Notes under the pieces: generated by a model
Databases searched by the model: none
The model's input: the letters and a program-made list of their open reading frames with translations, nothing else
Told to the model about the DNA's origin: nothing
Position numbers and translations under genes: made by a program
Shown: piece by piece, positions 34,294 through 43,656 of the stretch
Position numbering within the stretch: position 1 is the first letter of the stretch
How the letters are laid out: every line of letters begins with the position of its first letter
Source of the DNA: Hyphococcus formosus
Lineage (GTDB): Bacteria > Pseudomonadota > Alphaproteobacteria > Caulobacterales > Parvularculaceae
Assembly: GCF_046736345.1 (NCBI RefSeq)
Contig: NZ_CP157210.1
Location: 3,038,001 to 3,102,000, forward strand
Reading direction: 5' to 3'
Length of the DNA stretch: 64,000 nt

Positions 34294-36720
34294 ATGAAGA
34301 AACTGCTGGGTATTATGGCGGCCGCGTCGCCACTGGCATTAGCGATCAGCGCTCCAACAGCATATGCTCAAGAGGGTGATGCTGCTGAGGCTGGTTCAAC
34401 TGACGTAATTGTATCGATTGGTACGCGCCGTAAGGGCCGGACCGATACTGAAAGTGTTATTCCGATCGATGTGGTCGGACCTGAATTAATCAAGGCGTCG
34501 GGTTATGTTGACCTGAATGACAGCCTGCGGACGCTGGTTCCGGCGTTCAACGCGCGCCGCTTGCCACTGAATGATGGCGCATCTTTCGTGCGTCCGATCA
34601 CGCTGCGTAGCTCGCCTGCTGACCATGTCTTGTTGCTATTGAACGGTAAGCGTCGTCACCGCTCTGCGACCGTGCAGATTGGTACGGGTCACGCAACCAC
34701 ATCTGGCTCGCAGGGGCAGGATTTCAACCTCATTCCGCCAATCGCGTTTCAATCGGTTGAGGTGCTGCGCGACGGTGCATCTGCGCAATATGGTTCGGAT
34801 GCGATTGCCGGCGTCGTAAACCTTTCGCTGAAGAATGCGCGTGAAGGCGGTTCGATCACCGCGCATGTTGGTCAGTATTATGCTGGCGATGGCGAGACCT
34901 ATGACATTCAAGCGAATATGGGCTTTGGCCTGACTGATGCGGGCTTCCTGAATGTCAGTGCACAATATGTGAATGAAGCTGGTACCAACCGGGCTGGTGT
35001 TCATGACGGTGCCGCTGCGCTTGCAGAAATGGGCATTACGGGCATTCCAAATCCGCCAATCAATACTGGTGATCCGCAATATGAAGCGATCAAAACCGTA
35101 TGGAACAGTGAATTGGATCTGGGCGGCGGTGCGTCGGCATATCTCTTCGGTAACTATGCTTGGTCAGACTCGCTGATTGGCTTTTCTTACCGTCAGTCAC
35201 AAGCTGCTGGTGGACTAGGTCAACACGCAACTTTTGCGGATTCAGCCTATGAAGGCACGGCTGCGCACCCAGAAGATTTCGATCTTCAGTCAATCTACCC
35301 CGGCGGCTACACGCCAAAATTTGGTGGCGAGCAGTCAGACTTCTCGACAGTTGTTGGTGTACGCAGCAATGATGATGGCCGGTTTGGCTATGACGTATCA
35401 TTCCGTTACGGCAATAACGAAGTCGATTACACACTGTCTGAATCAATCAACGCTTCGCTTGGTGTGAATTCGCCAACGACGTTCAAGCCAGGTGGATTGG
35501 CACAGCGCGAAATTCAGGTCGATGCCGAACTTTCTTATAGCTTGCCGACTGAGCTTTTTGCCGATGATATTTTCTTCTTCGGTGGCGCGTCATATCGGAA
35601 CGAAGCCTATACAATCTCTGCCGGCGACAAAGCATCTTATGAAGTCGGTCCGCTTATCGATCTTCCGGTCGGCTCAAACGGCTTCCAAGGCTATAGCCCA
35701 GACACAGCGGGTACTTTCGCGACAAGTAGTTATGCCATCTATCTAGAGGCGGAAACGAATGTCACCGATGCGTGGACCCTTTCTGCGGCTGGTCGTTACG
35801 AAGACTACGAAGCGTTTGGCGACAATTTCAGCTATAAAGTCGCGACGCGCTATGACTTTGCTGAAGAATTCGCGGTTCGCGGTGCGGTTAGTACCGGTTT
35901 CCGTGCGCCAGCGGCGGGTCAGCTTTTCGGCCAGAGTCAGACATCACAGCTGAATGGTCAGGACTTTATTCTTGATGCGGTTCTCGTCCCGGGTTCACCT
36001 GCGGCACAGATCTTTGGATCGACACCGCTTGTGCCTGAGACTTCGTTCAGCATGTCAGCGGGTGTCGTCTTTACGCCAGCGAGCAACTTTAATGCGACCC
36101 TCGACTTCTATCAGATCGATGTCGATGACCGTTTGTTGCTGACGGATTCAATTGTCGTGACGCCTGCGCAACAGGCTGAGCTCGCGGCATTGGGTTATCC
36201 GAATGGCGCATCAGTTGAAGAAGTTCGTTATTTCCGTAACGCAGTTGATACACGTGTACGTGGCTTCGACTTTGTTGCGTCATACGATCTTGACTGGAAT
36301 AGCGGTGCACGGACGAATATCAGCACCTCGGTTGCCTATAACGAACAAATCCTTCGGGCAAATCCAGACAATATCATTCCGCCGAATAAGGTCATCGAAT
36401 ATGAGCAAGGTATCCCGGCTTGGCGCGGTAACCTGACGGTCAATCAATATATCGGTGATTTCCGCTTGATGGCGCGGGGCGTTCTCTACGGTCCATGGCT
36501 CCGGTCCGGTGGCTTGGAACGCGATGCGGCTGTGCTTGCGGATGTCGAAATCGAATATAATGGTTTCGAAAACATCACGATCGCTGCCGGTGCACGTAAC
36601 GTGGGTAACAAATTCCCTCCGGGACGTGGCCTCGATTTCCTCGGCATCATCTATGACAATCACAGCGTCTTCGGGACAAGTGGCGGTTATTACTACGCAC
36701 GCGCTACCTATAATTTTTAA
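34294..36720 (+). CDS. TonB-dependent outer-membrane receptor
   Basis: 808 aa with a Sec signal (MKKLLGIMAAASPLALAIS... cut after TAYAQ). The plug has VEVLRDGASAQYGSDAIAGV, and the barrel ends in YYARATYNF with terminal Phe. It is of the subtype with a VIVSIGTRRKGR N-terminal segment. Clear GGGAGG ribosome site and a strong terminator right after the stop, so it is monocistronic. Its codon use looks G/C-richer than the first 25 kb. The adjacent exported dipeptidase suggests peptide or amino-acid derivative uptake; this is inference. Confidence 0.93.
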   Translation: MKKLLGIMAAASPLALAISAPTAYAQEGDAAEAGSTDVIVSIGTRRKGRTDTESVIPIDVVGPELIKASGYVDLNDSLRTLVPAFNARRLPLNDGASFVRPITLRSSPADHVLLLLNGKRRHRSATVQIGTGHATTSGSQGQDFNLIPPIAFQSVEVLRDGASAQYGSDAIAGVVNLSLKNAREGGSITAHVGQYYAGDGETYDIQANMGFGLTDAGFLNVSAQYVNEAGTNRAGVHDGAAALAEMGITGIPNPPINTGDPQYEAIKTVWNSELDLGGGASAYLFGNYAWSDSLIGFSYRQSQAAGGLGQHATFADSAYEGTAAHPEDFDLQSIYPGGYTPKFGGEQSDFSTVVGVRSNDDGRFGYDVSFRYGNNEVDYTLSESINASLGVNSPTTFKPGGLAQREIQVDAELSYSLPTELFADDIFFFGGASYRNEAYTISAGDKASYEVGPLIDLPVGSNGFQGYSPDTAGTFATSSYAIYLEAETNVTDAWTLSAAGRYEDYEAFGDNFSYKVATRYDFAEEFAVRGAVSTGFRAPAAGQLFGQSQTSQLNGQDFILDAVLVPGSPAAQIFGSTPLVPETSFSMSAGVVFTPASNFNATLDFYQIDVDDRLLLTDSIVVTPAQQAELAALGYPNGASVEEVRYFRNAVDTRVRGFDFVASYDLDWNSGARTNISTSVAYNEQILRANPDNIIPPNKVIEYEQGIPAWRGNLTVNQYIGDFRLMARGVLYGPWLRSGGLERDAAVLADVEIEYNGFENITIAAGARNVGNKFPPGRGLDFLGIIYDNHSVFGTSGGYYYARATYNF

Positions 36721-36740
36721 GCGCAAACTATAATGAAGAT

Positions 36741-36773
36741 GGCCGGTTAAACCTTGTTTGACCGGCCTTTTTT
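36741..36773 (+). terminator. Rho-independent terminator of the TonB receptor gene
   Basis: Stem GGCCGGT (36741-36747) with ACCGGCC (36761-36767), followed by six T residues (36768-36773). Confidence 0.92.
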
Positions 36774-36831
36774 GAAACTTGAGTAGATTGAGGCGATTTT
36801 TTTGCTCCCTCAAAAAAATAGGTGACGAGAG

Positions 36832-37788
36832 ATGTTCTACCCCTCTGTAAACAAATCAAATTGCCGTCGCGCTTTTCGATCTACTCTTTCCGCCGTTGCT
36901 TTCGTATTTGCGGTATCCCTCCCAATTGCCTCGGCAACGGCGGACCCTTATTCCGGCCAGACCACCCTGTTGGGCGATCCACTGCGCGCGCCGGATTTTC
37001 CGAAAGAATATCTTGAAAAACTAGAACTCGATCTTGCAATCGCGCAGGCAGCTTTTGAGGTCGCGCACGACCGTGAGGATTCATATATCTGGTTGGGCCG
37101 CCGTTATGGTTATCTCGGACGGAATGCCGAAGCGATTGACGTGTTCACGCGCGGTCTCGCAAAATTTCCGAACAGTTATAAGCTTCATAGATTCCGCGGG
37201 CGGCACCGCGCACGAAATCGCGACTTCGATGGCGCGATTGCCGATTACAAAGCAGGCCTTTCGAAAATGGAAGGCATCGCCGATTCGTTCGAACCCGATG
37301 GCGCGCCTAATGCTATCGGACTAACCATTTCGACCTATCGCAGTAATTTACATTACTATCTCGGGCAAACCAGTTTCGCGACGGGCGATTACCAACAGAT
37401 GATCGATCAGCTTGAGCTGTCCACGCAATCACCCATCGCCTTACCGATAAGAGATCACGAAGTCGCCGTTGTCTTTTGGCAATATATCGCGATGAAAAAA
37501 CTGGGTCTCGACAAGCAGGCTGCAAAGCATTTAGCGACGATCCCCCAGCGCCTGGATTTAATCGAAAATCATTTCTATCACCGCGCGGTAAAGGTCCTTC
37601 AGGGGCGTATTCCGGCGAGTGAAGTGCTGGAAAATGGTGATAGCCTTGCGAAATTTGCGCTCGGCATGAAACTCGAATTTGAAGGGGAGAGAGCGCGGGC
37701 GAAAAACATTCTCCGCGATATCGTTAAACAAAATGCGCTGGGTTACTGGCCCGCCGAGGTCGAGCTTATCCGTATGGAAAGCGATTGA
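36832..37788 (+). CDS. Exported TPR-repeat protein (paralogue of 37880-38857)
   Basis: 318 aa with a Sec signal (hydrophobic about 17-37, ending SATA). TPR-like repeats follow, e.g. SYIWLGRRYGYLGRNAEAID and HRFRGRHRARNRDFDGAIADY. The segments EPDGAPNAIGL and ENHFYHRA match its convergent neighbour closely, so the two arose by duplication. It lacks the lipobox of that copy and is probably periplasmic. Function unknown. Confidence 0.8.
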   Translation: MFYPSVNKSNCRRAFRSTLSAVAFVFAVSLPIASATADPYSGQTTLLGDPLRAPDFPKEYLEKLELDLAIAQAAFEVAHDREDSYIWLGRRYGYLGRNAEAIDVFTRGLAKFPNSYKLHRFRGRHRARNRDFDGAIADYKAGLSKMEGIADSFEPDGAPNAIGLTISTYRSNLHYYLGQTSFATGDYQQMIDQLELSTQSPIALPIRDHEVAVVFWQYIAMKKLGLDKQAAKHLATIPQRLDLIENHFYHRAVKVLQGRIPASEVLENGDSLAKFALGMKLEFEGERARAKNILRDIVKQNALGYWPAEVELIRMESD

Positions 37789-37824
37789 TATATTCTCCGC
37801 AAATTCTTCCCAGCCTTTGAGCAC

Positions 37825-37855
37825 AAAAAAACCTGCTGTTGCCAGCAGGTTTTTT
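37825..37855. terminator. Bidirectional terminator between the two TPR genes
   Basis: Stem ACCTGCTG/CAGCAGGT (37831-37838, 37843-37850) with a TTGC loop, an A-run on the left and five T residues on the right. It serves both convergent genes. Confidence 0.92.
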
Positions 37856-37879
37856 CTTTGTCTTGAAATTGCGTCGTTT

Positions 37880-38857
37880 TTATTTTTTGACGCGCGCGTT
37901 CGCTGCGGCGAGGTCTTTTTCCGCTGCGATGTAACCAAAAGCGGCCCAGCTTGGTCCGTCAACTAATTCGTTCATTAGCGCATAGGCTTTTTCTGGCTGG
38001 TCATTATAGAGATACCAATTCGCGATGCCGTAAACGATACCGGCTGAGCCGATGCTCGCGACTTCGTCTGGCATGGCTTCCTCATAGGAAAGCTCACCTT
38101 TGTAGAACAAGCCCGCGCGGTGGTAATAGGTGTTTTCGATGATTTCCATGTCTGGGTGAATACGCTCCAACACCTTGGCAGCTTCTTCATCACGGCCCAT
38201 CCGGCGCAAAATCATATAGAGCCAATGACCAGAAGCGACGATGCCGTCATCATTGTCTGAAAGTTCGAAATCTTCTGCATAGACGCGGCGTGCATTTTCC
38301 CAATCATGCTTGAGATAATAAGCAAGACCGAGATGATAGCGGATATTGCCGTGGGTTGTTGTCAGCGGAATGTTCATCGCATTTGGCATGCCATCAGGTT
38401 CGATTTGATCCTCGGTGCCGACAATCATATCTGCCGCTTTGCTCAGATCAGCGATTGCTTTATCGAACTGGCGCGTTGAAATATAGCGGTGGCCGCGATG
38501 GCGCAGCATGCGAGGGTCATCCGGGTGCTTCTCAACGCCCATCGTAAAGATATCGATGGCATCTTGGTAACGCCCAAGATAAGCCGTGCGGCGGCCATAC
38601 CAGATTAATGCATCCGGATCTTCCGGATTGGCTTCATACTCTGCTTTTGCAGTTTCAAGCTTCGCAAGAGCATTTGCGGAAGGCTCGCCCGCATATAAAG
38701 GTTCGCCGAAAAGCGACATGGCTTCGGGTTCACCCTGAGCAATCTCGGTCTGAGTAATTTCGGTTTTTGTTTCTGTTGGTGCTTCTTTTGTTTCTGGTGC
38801 CGAACAGCCAGCAACCAAGACCGCAGGTGCGATCGATAAAAGCAGTAGTCTTTTCAT
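37880..38857 (-). CDS. TPR-repeat lipoprotein (paralogue of 36832-37788)
   Basis: 325 aa. The signal peptide ends in a lipobox (VLVAGC), followed by a Glu/Thr/Lys-rich linker and TPR-like repeats (ALIWYGRRTAYLGRYQDAID, LRHRGHRYISTRQFDKAIAD). EPDGMPNAMNIPLTTTHGNI and ENTYYHRAGL are shared with its neighbour. The ATG at 38857, with AAGGAAAC upstream, gives a proper lipoprotein signal; the longer frame does not. It is 19 bp after the aldehyde dehydrogenase stop and may be co-transcribed with it. Confidence 0.85.
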   Translation of the reverse strand: MKRLLLLSIAPAVLVAGCSAPETKEAPTETKTEITQTEIAQGEPEAMSLFGEPLYAGEPSANALAKLETAKAEYEANPEDPDALIWYGRRTAYLGRYQDAIDIFTMGVEKHPDDPRMLRHRGHRYISTRQFDKAIADLSKAADMIVGTEDQIEPDGMPNAMNIPLTTTHGNIRYHLGLAYYLKHDWENARRVYAEDFELSDNDDGIVASGHWLYMILRRMGRDEEAAKVLERIHPDMEIIENTYYHRAGLFYKGELSYEEAMPDEVASIGSAGIVYGIANWYLYNDQPEKAYALMNELVDGPSWAAFGYIAAEKDLAAANARVKK

Positions 38858-38876
38858 TTTTGTTTCCTTCCCGGTT

Positions 38877-40430
38877 TTAAGCACCGAATTCCACCCCTTG
38901 GGCAAGCGGTAATTCAGATGAGTAATTGATTGTGTTCGTCGCGCGGCGCATGAAGTTTTTCCATGTATCCGACCCCGCCGCGCGGCCGCCGCCAGTATTT
39001 TTCTCGCCGCCAAATGCGCCGCCAATTTCTGCGCCACTTGTGCCGATATTGACATTGGCGATGCCGCAATCACTGCCCGCAGCCGAGAGGAAATATTCCG
39101 CTTCACGCATATTATTGGTGAAGATTGCCGATGAAAGCCCTTGGGTCACACCATTATGCAGGGCAATCGCTTCTTCGATCGTGTCATAGGTTATGACATA
39201 AAGAATCGGCGCAAATGTTTCGTGTTTTACGATTTCCGTTTGTGCCGGCATGCGGACGATCGCCGGTTTGACGTAATAGGCATTGGGTAGACTGTCCGCC
39301 ATAACCCGCTCGCCGCCCCACACGTCACCGCCTTCTTCCTTGGCTTTGGCGAGGCTATCAGACATACCTTTATAAGCGGCCTCGTCGATCAGTGGCCCGA
39401 TATGGATGCCGCGTTCCTGCGGCTGACCAATGACGAGTTGGCTATACGCCTTCCGGAGGCGGTCACAGAACTCAACGGCGATTGATTTATGAATGATCAG
39501 CCTGCGCATTGATGTGCAGCGTTGACCGGTTGTGCCCACAGCGGCGAAAACGACGCCGCGAATAGCAAGCTCCATATCAGCTTCGGGGGTAACGATCGCG
39601 CCATTATTGCCGCCAAGCTCTAGGATCGACCGACCAAGGCGTGCACCGACGGTTGCGCTGACATGCTCACCCATGCGGCAACTACCCGTGGCGCTTACAA
39701 TCGGAATTTGCTTGCAGGATGCGAGCATGTGACCGAGATCGGCACCGCCGATAATCACTTGCGCCAAATTATCCGGTGCCTGATCATATTGCGAAATCGC
39801 CTGTTGCAGCAGACCGTTCATAGCAATCGCGGTTAGCGGTGTTTTCTCAGATGGTTTCCAGATGACGCTGTCACCGCAAACCAGAGCGATCATTGCGCCC
39901 CAAGACCAGACAGCGACCGGAAAGTTAAACGCCGTAATCTGTCCGAAAATGCCAAGAGGGTGCCAGGTTTCAGCCATGCGGTGGTTTGGGCGTTCGGTCG
40001 CAATGGTCAAACCATAAAGCTGGCGCGATAATCCAACAGCGAAATCACAAATATCAATGACTTCCTGAACTTCGCCCAAAGCCTCTTCATGGGTTTTGCC
40101 GCAATCAAGGGTCACCAGCGCTGCCAGGGTGTCTTTATGGGTGCGAACATGTTCACAAAAGCGCCGAACCAATTCGCCGCGCAGCGGTGCGGGCGTGGTG
40201 CGCCATTTCAGGAAGGCCGCCTGTGCTCGATCTACCGTTTCGTTGAATTGGCTTTCTGACGTTGTCGCGAGGGTGCAAATCGCTTCCCCATCGCCGGGTG
40301 ACGATTTAACAAGCTCGTCGCCGAGAAAATCGGCGAGCGGCACATTGAGTTTTTCAAATATGTCGCAAACGTCTTTTCGCGTTTCGATAGCTTTTGCATT
40401 GGCTGGTTGAGCGAGCATTCCGGTGTCCAT
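38877..40430 (-). CDS. Antiquitin-type aldehyde dehydrogenase (aminoadipate-semialdehyde dehydrogenase-like)
   Basis: 517 aa. ALDH7-family features: ITAFNFPVAVWSWG, IWKPSEKTPL, ELGGNNGAIV (Glu), GTTGQRCTSMRR with the catalytic Cys, and a C-terminus AEIGGAFGGEKNTGGGRAAG and LPLAQGVEF nearly as in antiquitin. It probably oxidises 2-aminoadipate 6-semialdehyde in lysine breakdown with NAD+. ATG 40430 is preferred; a GTG at 40448 is possible. It is divergent from the PPTase gene over 305 bp. Confidence 0.9.
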   Translation of the reverse strand: MDTGMLAQPANAKAIETRKDVCDIFEKLNVPLADFLGDELVKSSPGDGEAICTLATTSESQFNETVDRAQAAFLKWRTTPAPLRGELVRRFCEHVRTHKDTLAALVTLDCGKTHEEALGEVQEVIDICDFAVGLSRQLYGLTIATERPNHRMAETWHPLGIFGQITAFNFPVAVWSWGAMIALVCGDSVIWKPSEKTPLTAIAMNGLLQQAISQYDQAPDNLAQVIIGGADLGHMLASCKQIPIVSATGSCRMGEHVSATVGARLGRSILELGGNNGAIVTPEADMELAIRGVVFAAVGTTGQRCTSMRRLIIHKSIAVEFCDRLRKAYSQLVIGQPQERGIHIGPLIDEAAYKGMSDSLAKAKEEGGDVWGGERVMADSLPNAYYVKPAIVRMPAQTEIVKHETFAPILYVITYDTIEEAIALHNGVTQGLSSAIFTNNMREAEYFLSAAGSDCGIANVNIGTSGAEIGGAFGGEKNTGGGRAAGSDTWKNFMRRATNTINYSSELPLAQGVEFGA

Positions 40431-40684
40431 ATTGTTGAAAACAGTCACTTTTTTTACTGGTTTGGCCGGGCTTCCCCCCGCGCCAGAAGATCATCGTGCT
40501 GCTTTTTGTTAAAGCAAAGAATTTCTATTAAACTCCAAAAAATTCTTATCGGAAAAAAATTTCCTGTCAAGTTTTTGGAGGATTGTACTGCTGCTACAAA
40601 CGCAAAAAAGCGCGTAAAAATGCGCCAATAACTTGAGAAAATGGTCTCAAAGTTTTGGTATTATTGCAAACTTCACTTGTTTAG

Positions 40685-40702
40685 CCGTAACAAACGTTAC
40701 GG
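40685..40702. promoter_or_regulatory. Palindrome CCGTAAC-AAAC-GTTACGG upstream of the biosynthetic locus
   Basis: Perfect 7-bp arms with a 4-base spacer, 33 bp before the PPTase ATG. It could be an operator for the locus or a leader hairpin; the lack of a T-run argues against a terminator. The 40431-40735 gap is strongly A/T-rich and holds no other supported feature. Confidence 0.45.
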
Positions 40703-40735
40703 CCCAATCAAAACAGGTGAAATTTGGAAAAGTCG

Positions 40736-41467
40736 ATGGGTGAATTCCGACCTGATTTTACATCCTTTGGGATAAGGGGCAGCGCCCCGGCCTTAGCCCC
40801 AAGGGACATTCATTGTTGGTTAGTGCCAATCTCTGGTCCCAGAACGGATGATACTGTCCTTGATGCGGATGAGCGCTCGCGCGCCGCACAGTTTCACTTT
40901 GAGAAAGATCGCAATCGGTTTGTGGCTGGCCGGGTTTGGTGCCGCGAAATATTGGGCCTTTATCTGGGGCAAGCGGCGGGAACGCTTACCTTCGAACGCC
41001 AAAGCGGCGGCAAGCCAATCGTGACCGGTGAGCCAATTTCGTACAATTTTTCGCGCTCGGGGGATTGGGGGCTCATCGCGATAAGCCAGCCTTCCATAAT
41101 CGGGGTGGATATCGAGAAAATGCGGGCGACCGATGATTTGCCCTATGTCGCGCGGGGGCATTTTTCTTCGGCAGAGCAAGCCAGTTTGGCGAGGTTAAAG
41201 GGTGATCGTTGGTTCGATGGTTTTTTCGCCTGTTGGACGCGGAAAGAAGCGGTGGTCAAAGCAATCGGCGAGGGGATTTTGATGCCGCTTGATTGTTTCG
41301 ATGTTTCGCTTGATCCAGCGTCGCCCGCGACGATAATTGATGCGCGAGCCGACGCGGCGGTTGCGCAGGGGTGGTCATTAATTGGGTTTCGGCCAGATGA
41401 TGGATATTGGGGGGCGATCGCGACCAATATTCCGGAACCGAAACTAAGCTTTTATACGCCGGCATGA
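40736..41467 (+). CDS. Sfp-type 4'-phosphopantetheinyl transferase
   Basis: 243 aa. Motifs are IIGVDIEKMR (Mg-binding Asp and Glu) and FFACWTRKEAVVKAIGEG (W-x-x-KEA). It attaches the phosphopantetheine arm of CoA to carrier domains. Four carrier domains follow within 14 kb, each with its Ser, so these are its obvious clients. ATG 40736 is chosen; a TTG at 40724 would add four residues. It is the first gene of the PKS-NRPS locus. Confidence 0.92.
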   Translation: MGEFRPDFTSFGIRGSAPALAPRDIHCWLVPISGPRTDDTVLDADERSRAAQFHFEKDRNRFVAGRVWCREILGLYLGQAAGTLTFERQSGGKPIVTGEPISYNFSRSGDWGLIAISQPSIIGVDIEKMRATDDLPYVARGHFSSAEQASLARLKGDRWFDGFFACWTRKEAVVKAIGEGILMPLDCFDVSLDPASPATIIDARADAAVAQGWSLIGFRPDDGYWGAIATNIPEPKLSFYTPA

Positions 41468-41485
41468 GTGCGGCCCGATTAGTGC

Positions 41486-41517
41486 ATGGAAATTCACCGA
41501 ATTTAGGCAATTTCCAT
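41486..41517. repeat. Inverted repeat ATGGAAATT-N14-AATTTCCAT
   Basis: Perfect 9-bp arms (41486-41494, 41509-41517) in the 110-bp gap between the PPTase and FkbH genes. It may be an operator of the main biosynthetic operon or a weak attenuator for the PPTase transcript. No T-run follows. Confidence 0.45.
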
Positions 41518-41577
41518 AGTTGAACATTATGATGGTCGGGATAATCCGATTAATACGCCAGATGGACGGGGGAGAGA

Positions 41578-43656
41578 GTGACGTCAGGCACGAAGGATAG
41601 GCTTGTGGTATCAGCGACTTTTACCGCTGATCTGCTTAATGACGTCGGCAGCTTTCTTGCGCGCGACCTCGGGGTGCCGGGTGGTTTCGACATCGCAGCT
41701 TATGGTCAAGTCTACCAACAGCTATTGGACCCCGGCAGCGCTTTGCGCCAAAACGGCGACGGCGCGAATGTCCTGTGCATTCGATGGTGCGACCTAACGC
41801 AAACCGGAAAAAGCAAACAGGATTATCTCGATGCTGCGCACGAAATTAAGCGCGCGCTCGGTGATTTTACCCATCAGGTCCCGTGTTACGTCGTGATTTG
41901 TCCGCAACAAGGGCAAGAGGATTTTGCAAAGGCGGCAAGTAACCAATTGGCTGCGGCGGTCGAGACGATACCGCATGTGAGCATAGTGGCCGCCGTTGAT
42001 ATTTTTCGTGATTTTGAAGTTACAAAAGTTTTTGATATCCGAGGCGATAAAACCGCTCATATTCCGTACACCGAAGAGGCCTTTGCGGCGTTAGGGACTT
42101 TTCTATTCCGACAACACCACCAGCGGTCGAAAACGCCGATGAAAATGGTCGCGGTCGATTGTGACAACACCCTATGGTGCGGTGTTGTCGGCGAAGATGG
42201 GGTTGACGGAATTGTTCTCGACGAGGGAGCAATAGCGTTGCAACGAAGGCTCGTCGCGCTTTCCGAAGCGGGCGTGATCGTTTCGCTTTTGAGCAAGAAC
42301 CAGGAAAACGATGTCAATGCGGTGTTTGAAAAGCGCGCTGATATGGTGCTTCAAAAAGCGCATATCCTCGATCAGGCGATCAACTGGAATAGCAAGGCGG
42401 AAAATCTTGCGGCATTGGCGTCGAAATATGGTGTTGGTCACGACGCCATCGTCTTTCTTGATGATAATCCGGTCGAATGCGGTGAGGTAAGTGCGCGCAT
42501 GCCGGCTGTGCGTACGGTCCAGTTTCCGCACGATAGGCATCTGGTGCCGGACTTTGTCAATAATCTTTGGGCGCTCGACCATGTTGCGAATACCAGTGAA
42601 GATCGCAACCGTATTCAAATGTATCGCGACAATGCTGCGCGCGAAGAGGCGCTGCAGACGTCGAATTCTTTTGCAGAGTTTCTTGCCGGTTTGAAGCTGG
42701 AAGTTGATATCGAACCATTGAACGCAGATACCGCTAAGCGGATCGCGCAATTAACGCAGCGTACAAACCAATTTAACATCAATCTCAGACGATTAGAAAT
42801 TGCGCAGCTTGAGCGCGAGACCGATCAACTATTTTCTGTGAGCGTGCGTGATCGCTTTGGGGATTACGGCATTGTTGGCGCAATGTCTGGAACCGCCAGA
42901 AACGATGTTTTTTCGGTCAATCTCTTTTTGTTGAGTTGCCGCGCTTTAGGGAAGGGCGTCGAGCATAAAATGCTGGCCTTTCTGGCGCAAACAGCCCTCG
43001 AACATGGATGCAAGAATTTGGTGGTCGATTTTCAACAAGGGCCGCGGAACCAGCCAGCACGTGTATTTCTGGAGACCGTATTTCAAACGCCGATCAGCGA
43101 TGAGCGGCCGCTGCAGGGTGATATATCGGAATTAATTGGATTGACGTTCAGTCCGTCCGATAGCGTGCGTGACATAGAGGTTACGGGCAAAGCAGTATCG
43201 CGCAATGAAGGCGTCATTCCCGCCTATCAGGACATTGCCGAAATATTCACGACCGGTGCAAATATTTTGGCGGCAATGTCAGCGCGTCAGCGCGCGCGGC
43301 CAGAATTGTCCATCCCATATATCTCACCATCAACGAAAGTTGAGACAGAAATCGCGGCGATTTGGCAGGAAATATTGCGGGTGCAACCCGTTGGGATCAA
43401 TGATGAGTTTCAGGACCTCGGCGGAAAATCAATTCACCTCGTCCGCATACATAGTTTGTTGGAAGAGCGATACGGCTACAAGGTCGATTTAGTCACGCTC
43501 TTTGCTCATTCGACCATCAAGAAACTCGCAGATCGCATCAATCAGGAAAGCCAGTTTCCGCTTAACGTGGAGTTTAGCGCCGCCAATCGCGCAGTAAAAA
43601 TGCGCGCGGCCAGAAATAACAATCGACGCCGTTTAAGCCGAAAAGAGGCCGTATGA
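41578..43656 (+). CDS. FkbH-like HAD-IIIC enzyme fused to a C-terminal acyl carrier domain (starter loading)
   Basis: 692 aa. Residues about 1-185 are an FkbH-type N-terminal region; the HAD motif DCDNTLWCGVVGEDG has D194 and D196; FLDDNPVEC is a second HAD motif; a GNAT-like FkbH tail (LTQRTNQFNINLRR, RFGDYGIVG) ends near 560. A carrier domain follows at about 590-665 with its Ser in LGGKSIHLV. FkbH enzymes take 1,3-bisphosphoglycerate, remove phosphate and load a glyceryl (in some systems lactyl) unit onto an ACP. GTG 41578 has GGAGAG upstream. Stop overlaps the KS-AT start by 4 bp. Confidence 0.9.
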   Translation: MTSGTKDRLVVSATFTADLLNDVGSFLARDLGVPGGFDIAAYGQVYQQLLDPGSALRQNGDGANVLCIRWCDLTQTGKSKQDYLDAAHEIKRALGDFTHQVPCYVVICPQQGQEDFAKAASNQLAAAVETIPHVSIVAAVDIFRDFEVTKVFDIRGDKTAHIPYTEEAFAALGTFLFRQHHQRSKTPMKMVAVDCDNTLWCGVVGEDGVDGIVLDEGAIALQRRLVALSEAGVIVSLLSKNQENDVNAVFEKRADMVLQKAHILDQAINWNSKAENLAALASKYGVGHDAIVFLDDNPVECGEVSARMPAVRTVQFPHDRHLVPDFVNNLWALDHVANTSEDRNRIQMYRDNAAREEALQTSNSFAEFLAGLKLEVDIEPLNADTAKRIAQLTQRTNQFNINLRRLEIAQLERETDQLFSVSVRDRFGDYGIVGAMSGTARNDVFSVNLFLLSCRALGKGVEHKMLAFLAQTALEHGCKNLVVDFQQGPRNQPARVFLETVFQTPISDERPLQGDISELIGLTFSPSDSVRDIEVTGKAVSRNEGVIPAYQDIAEIFTTGANILAAMSARQRARPELSIPYISPSTKVETEIAAIWQEILRVQPVGINDEFQDLGGKSIHLVRIHSLLEERYGYKVDLVTLFAHSTIKKLADRINQESQFPLNVEFSAANRAVKMRAARNNNRRRLSRKEAV

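Noticed and set aside
38858..39106. N-terminal extension of the TPR lipoprotein frame
   Set aside because: It runs into the aldehyde dehydrogenase gene and would destroy the lipoprotein signal; ATG 38857 with AAGGAAAC is better.
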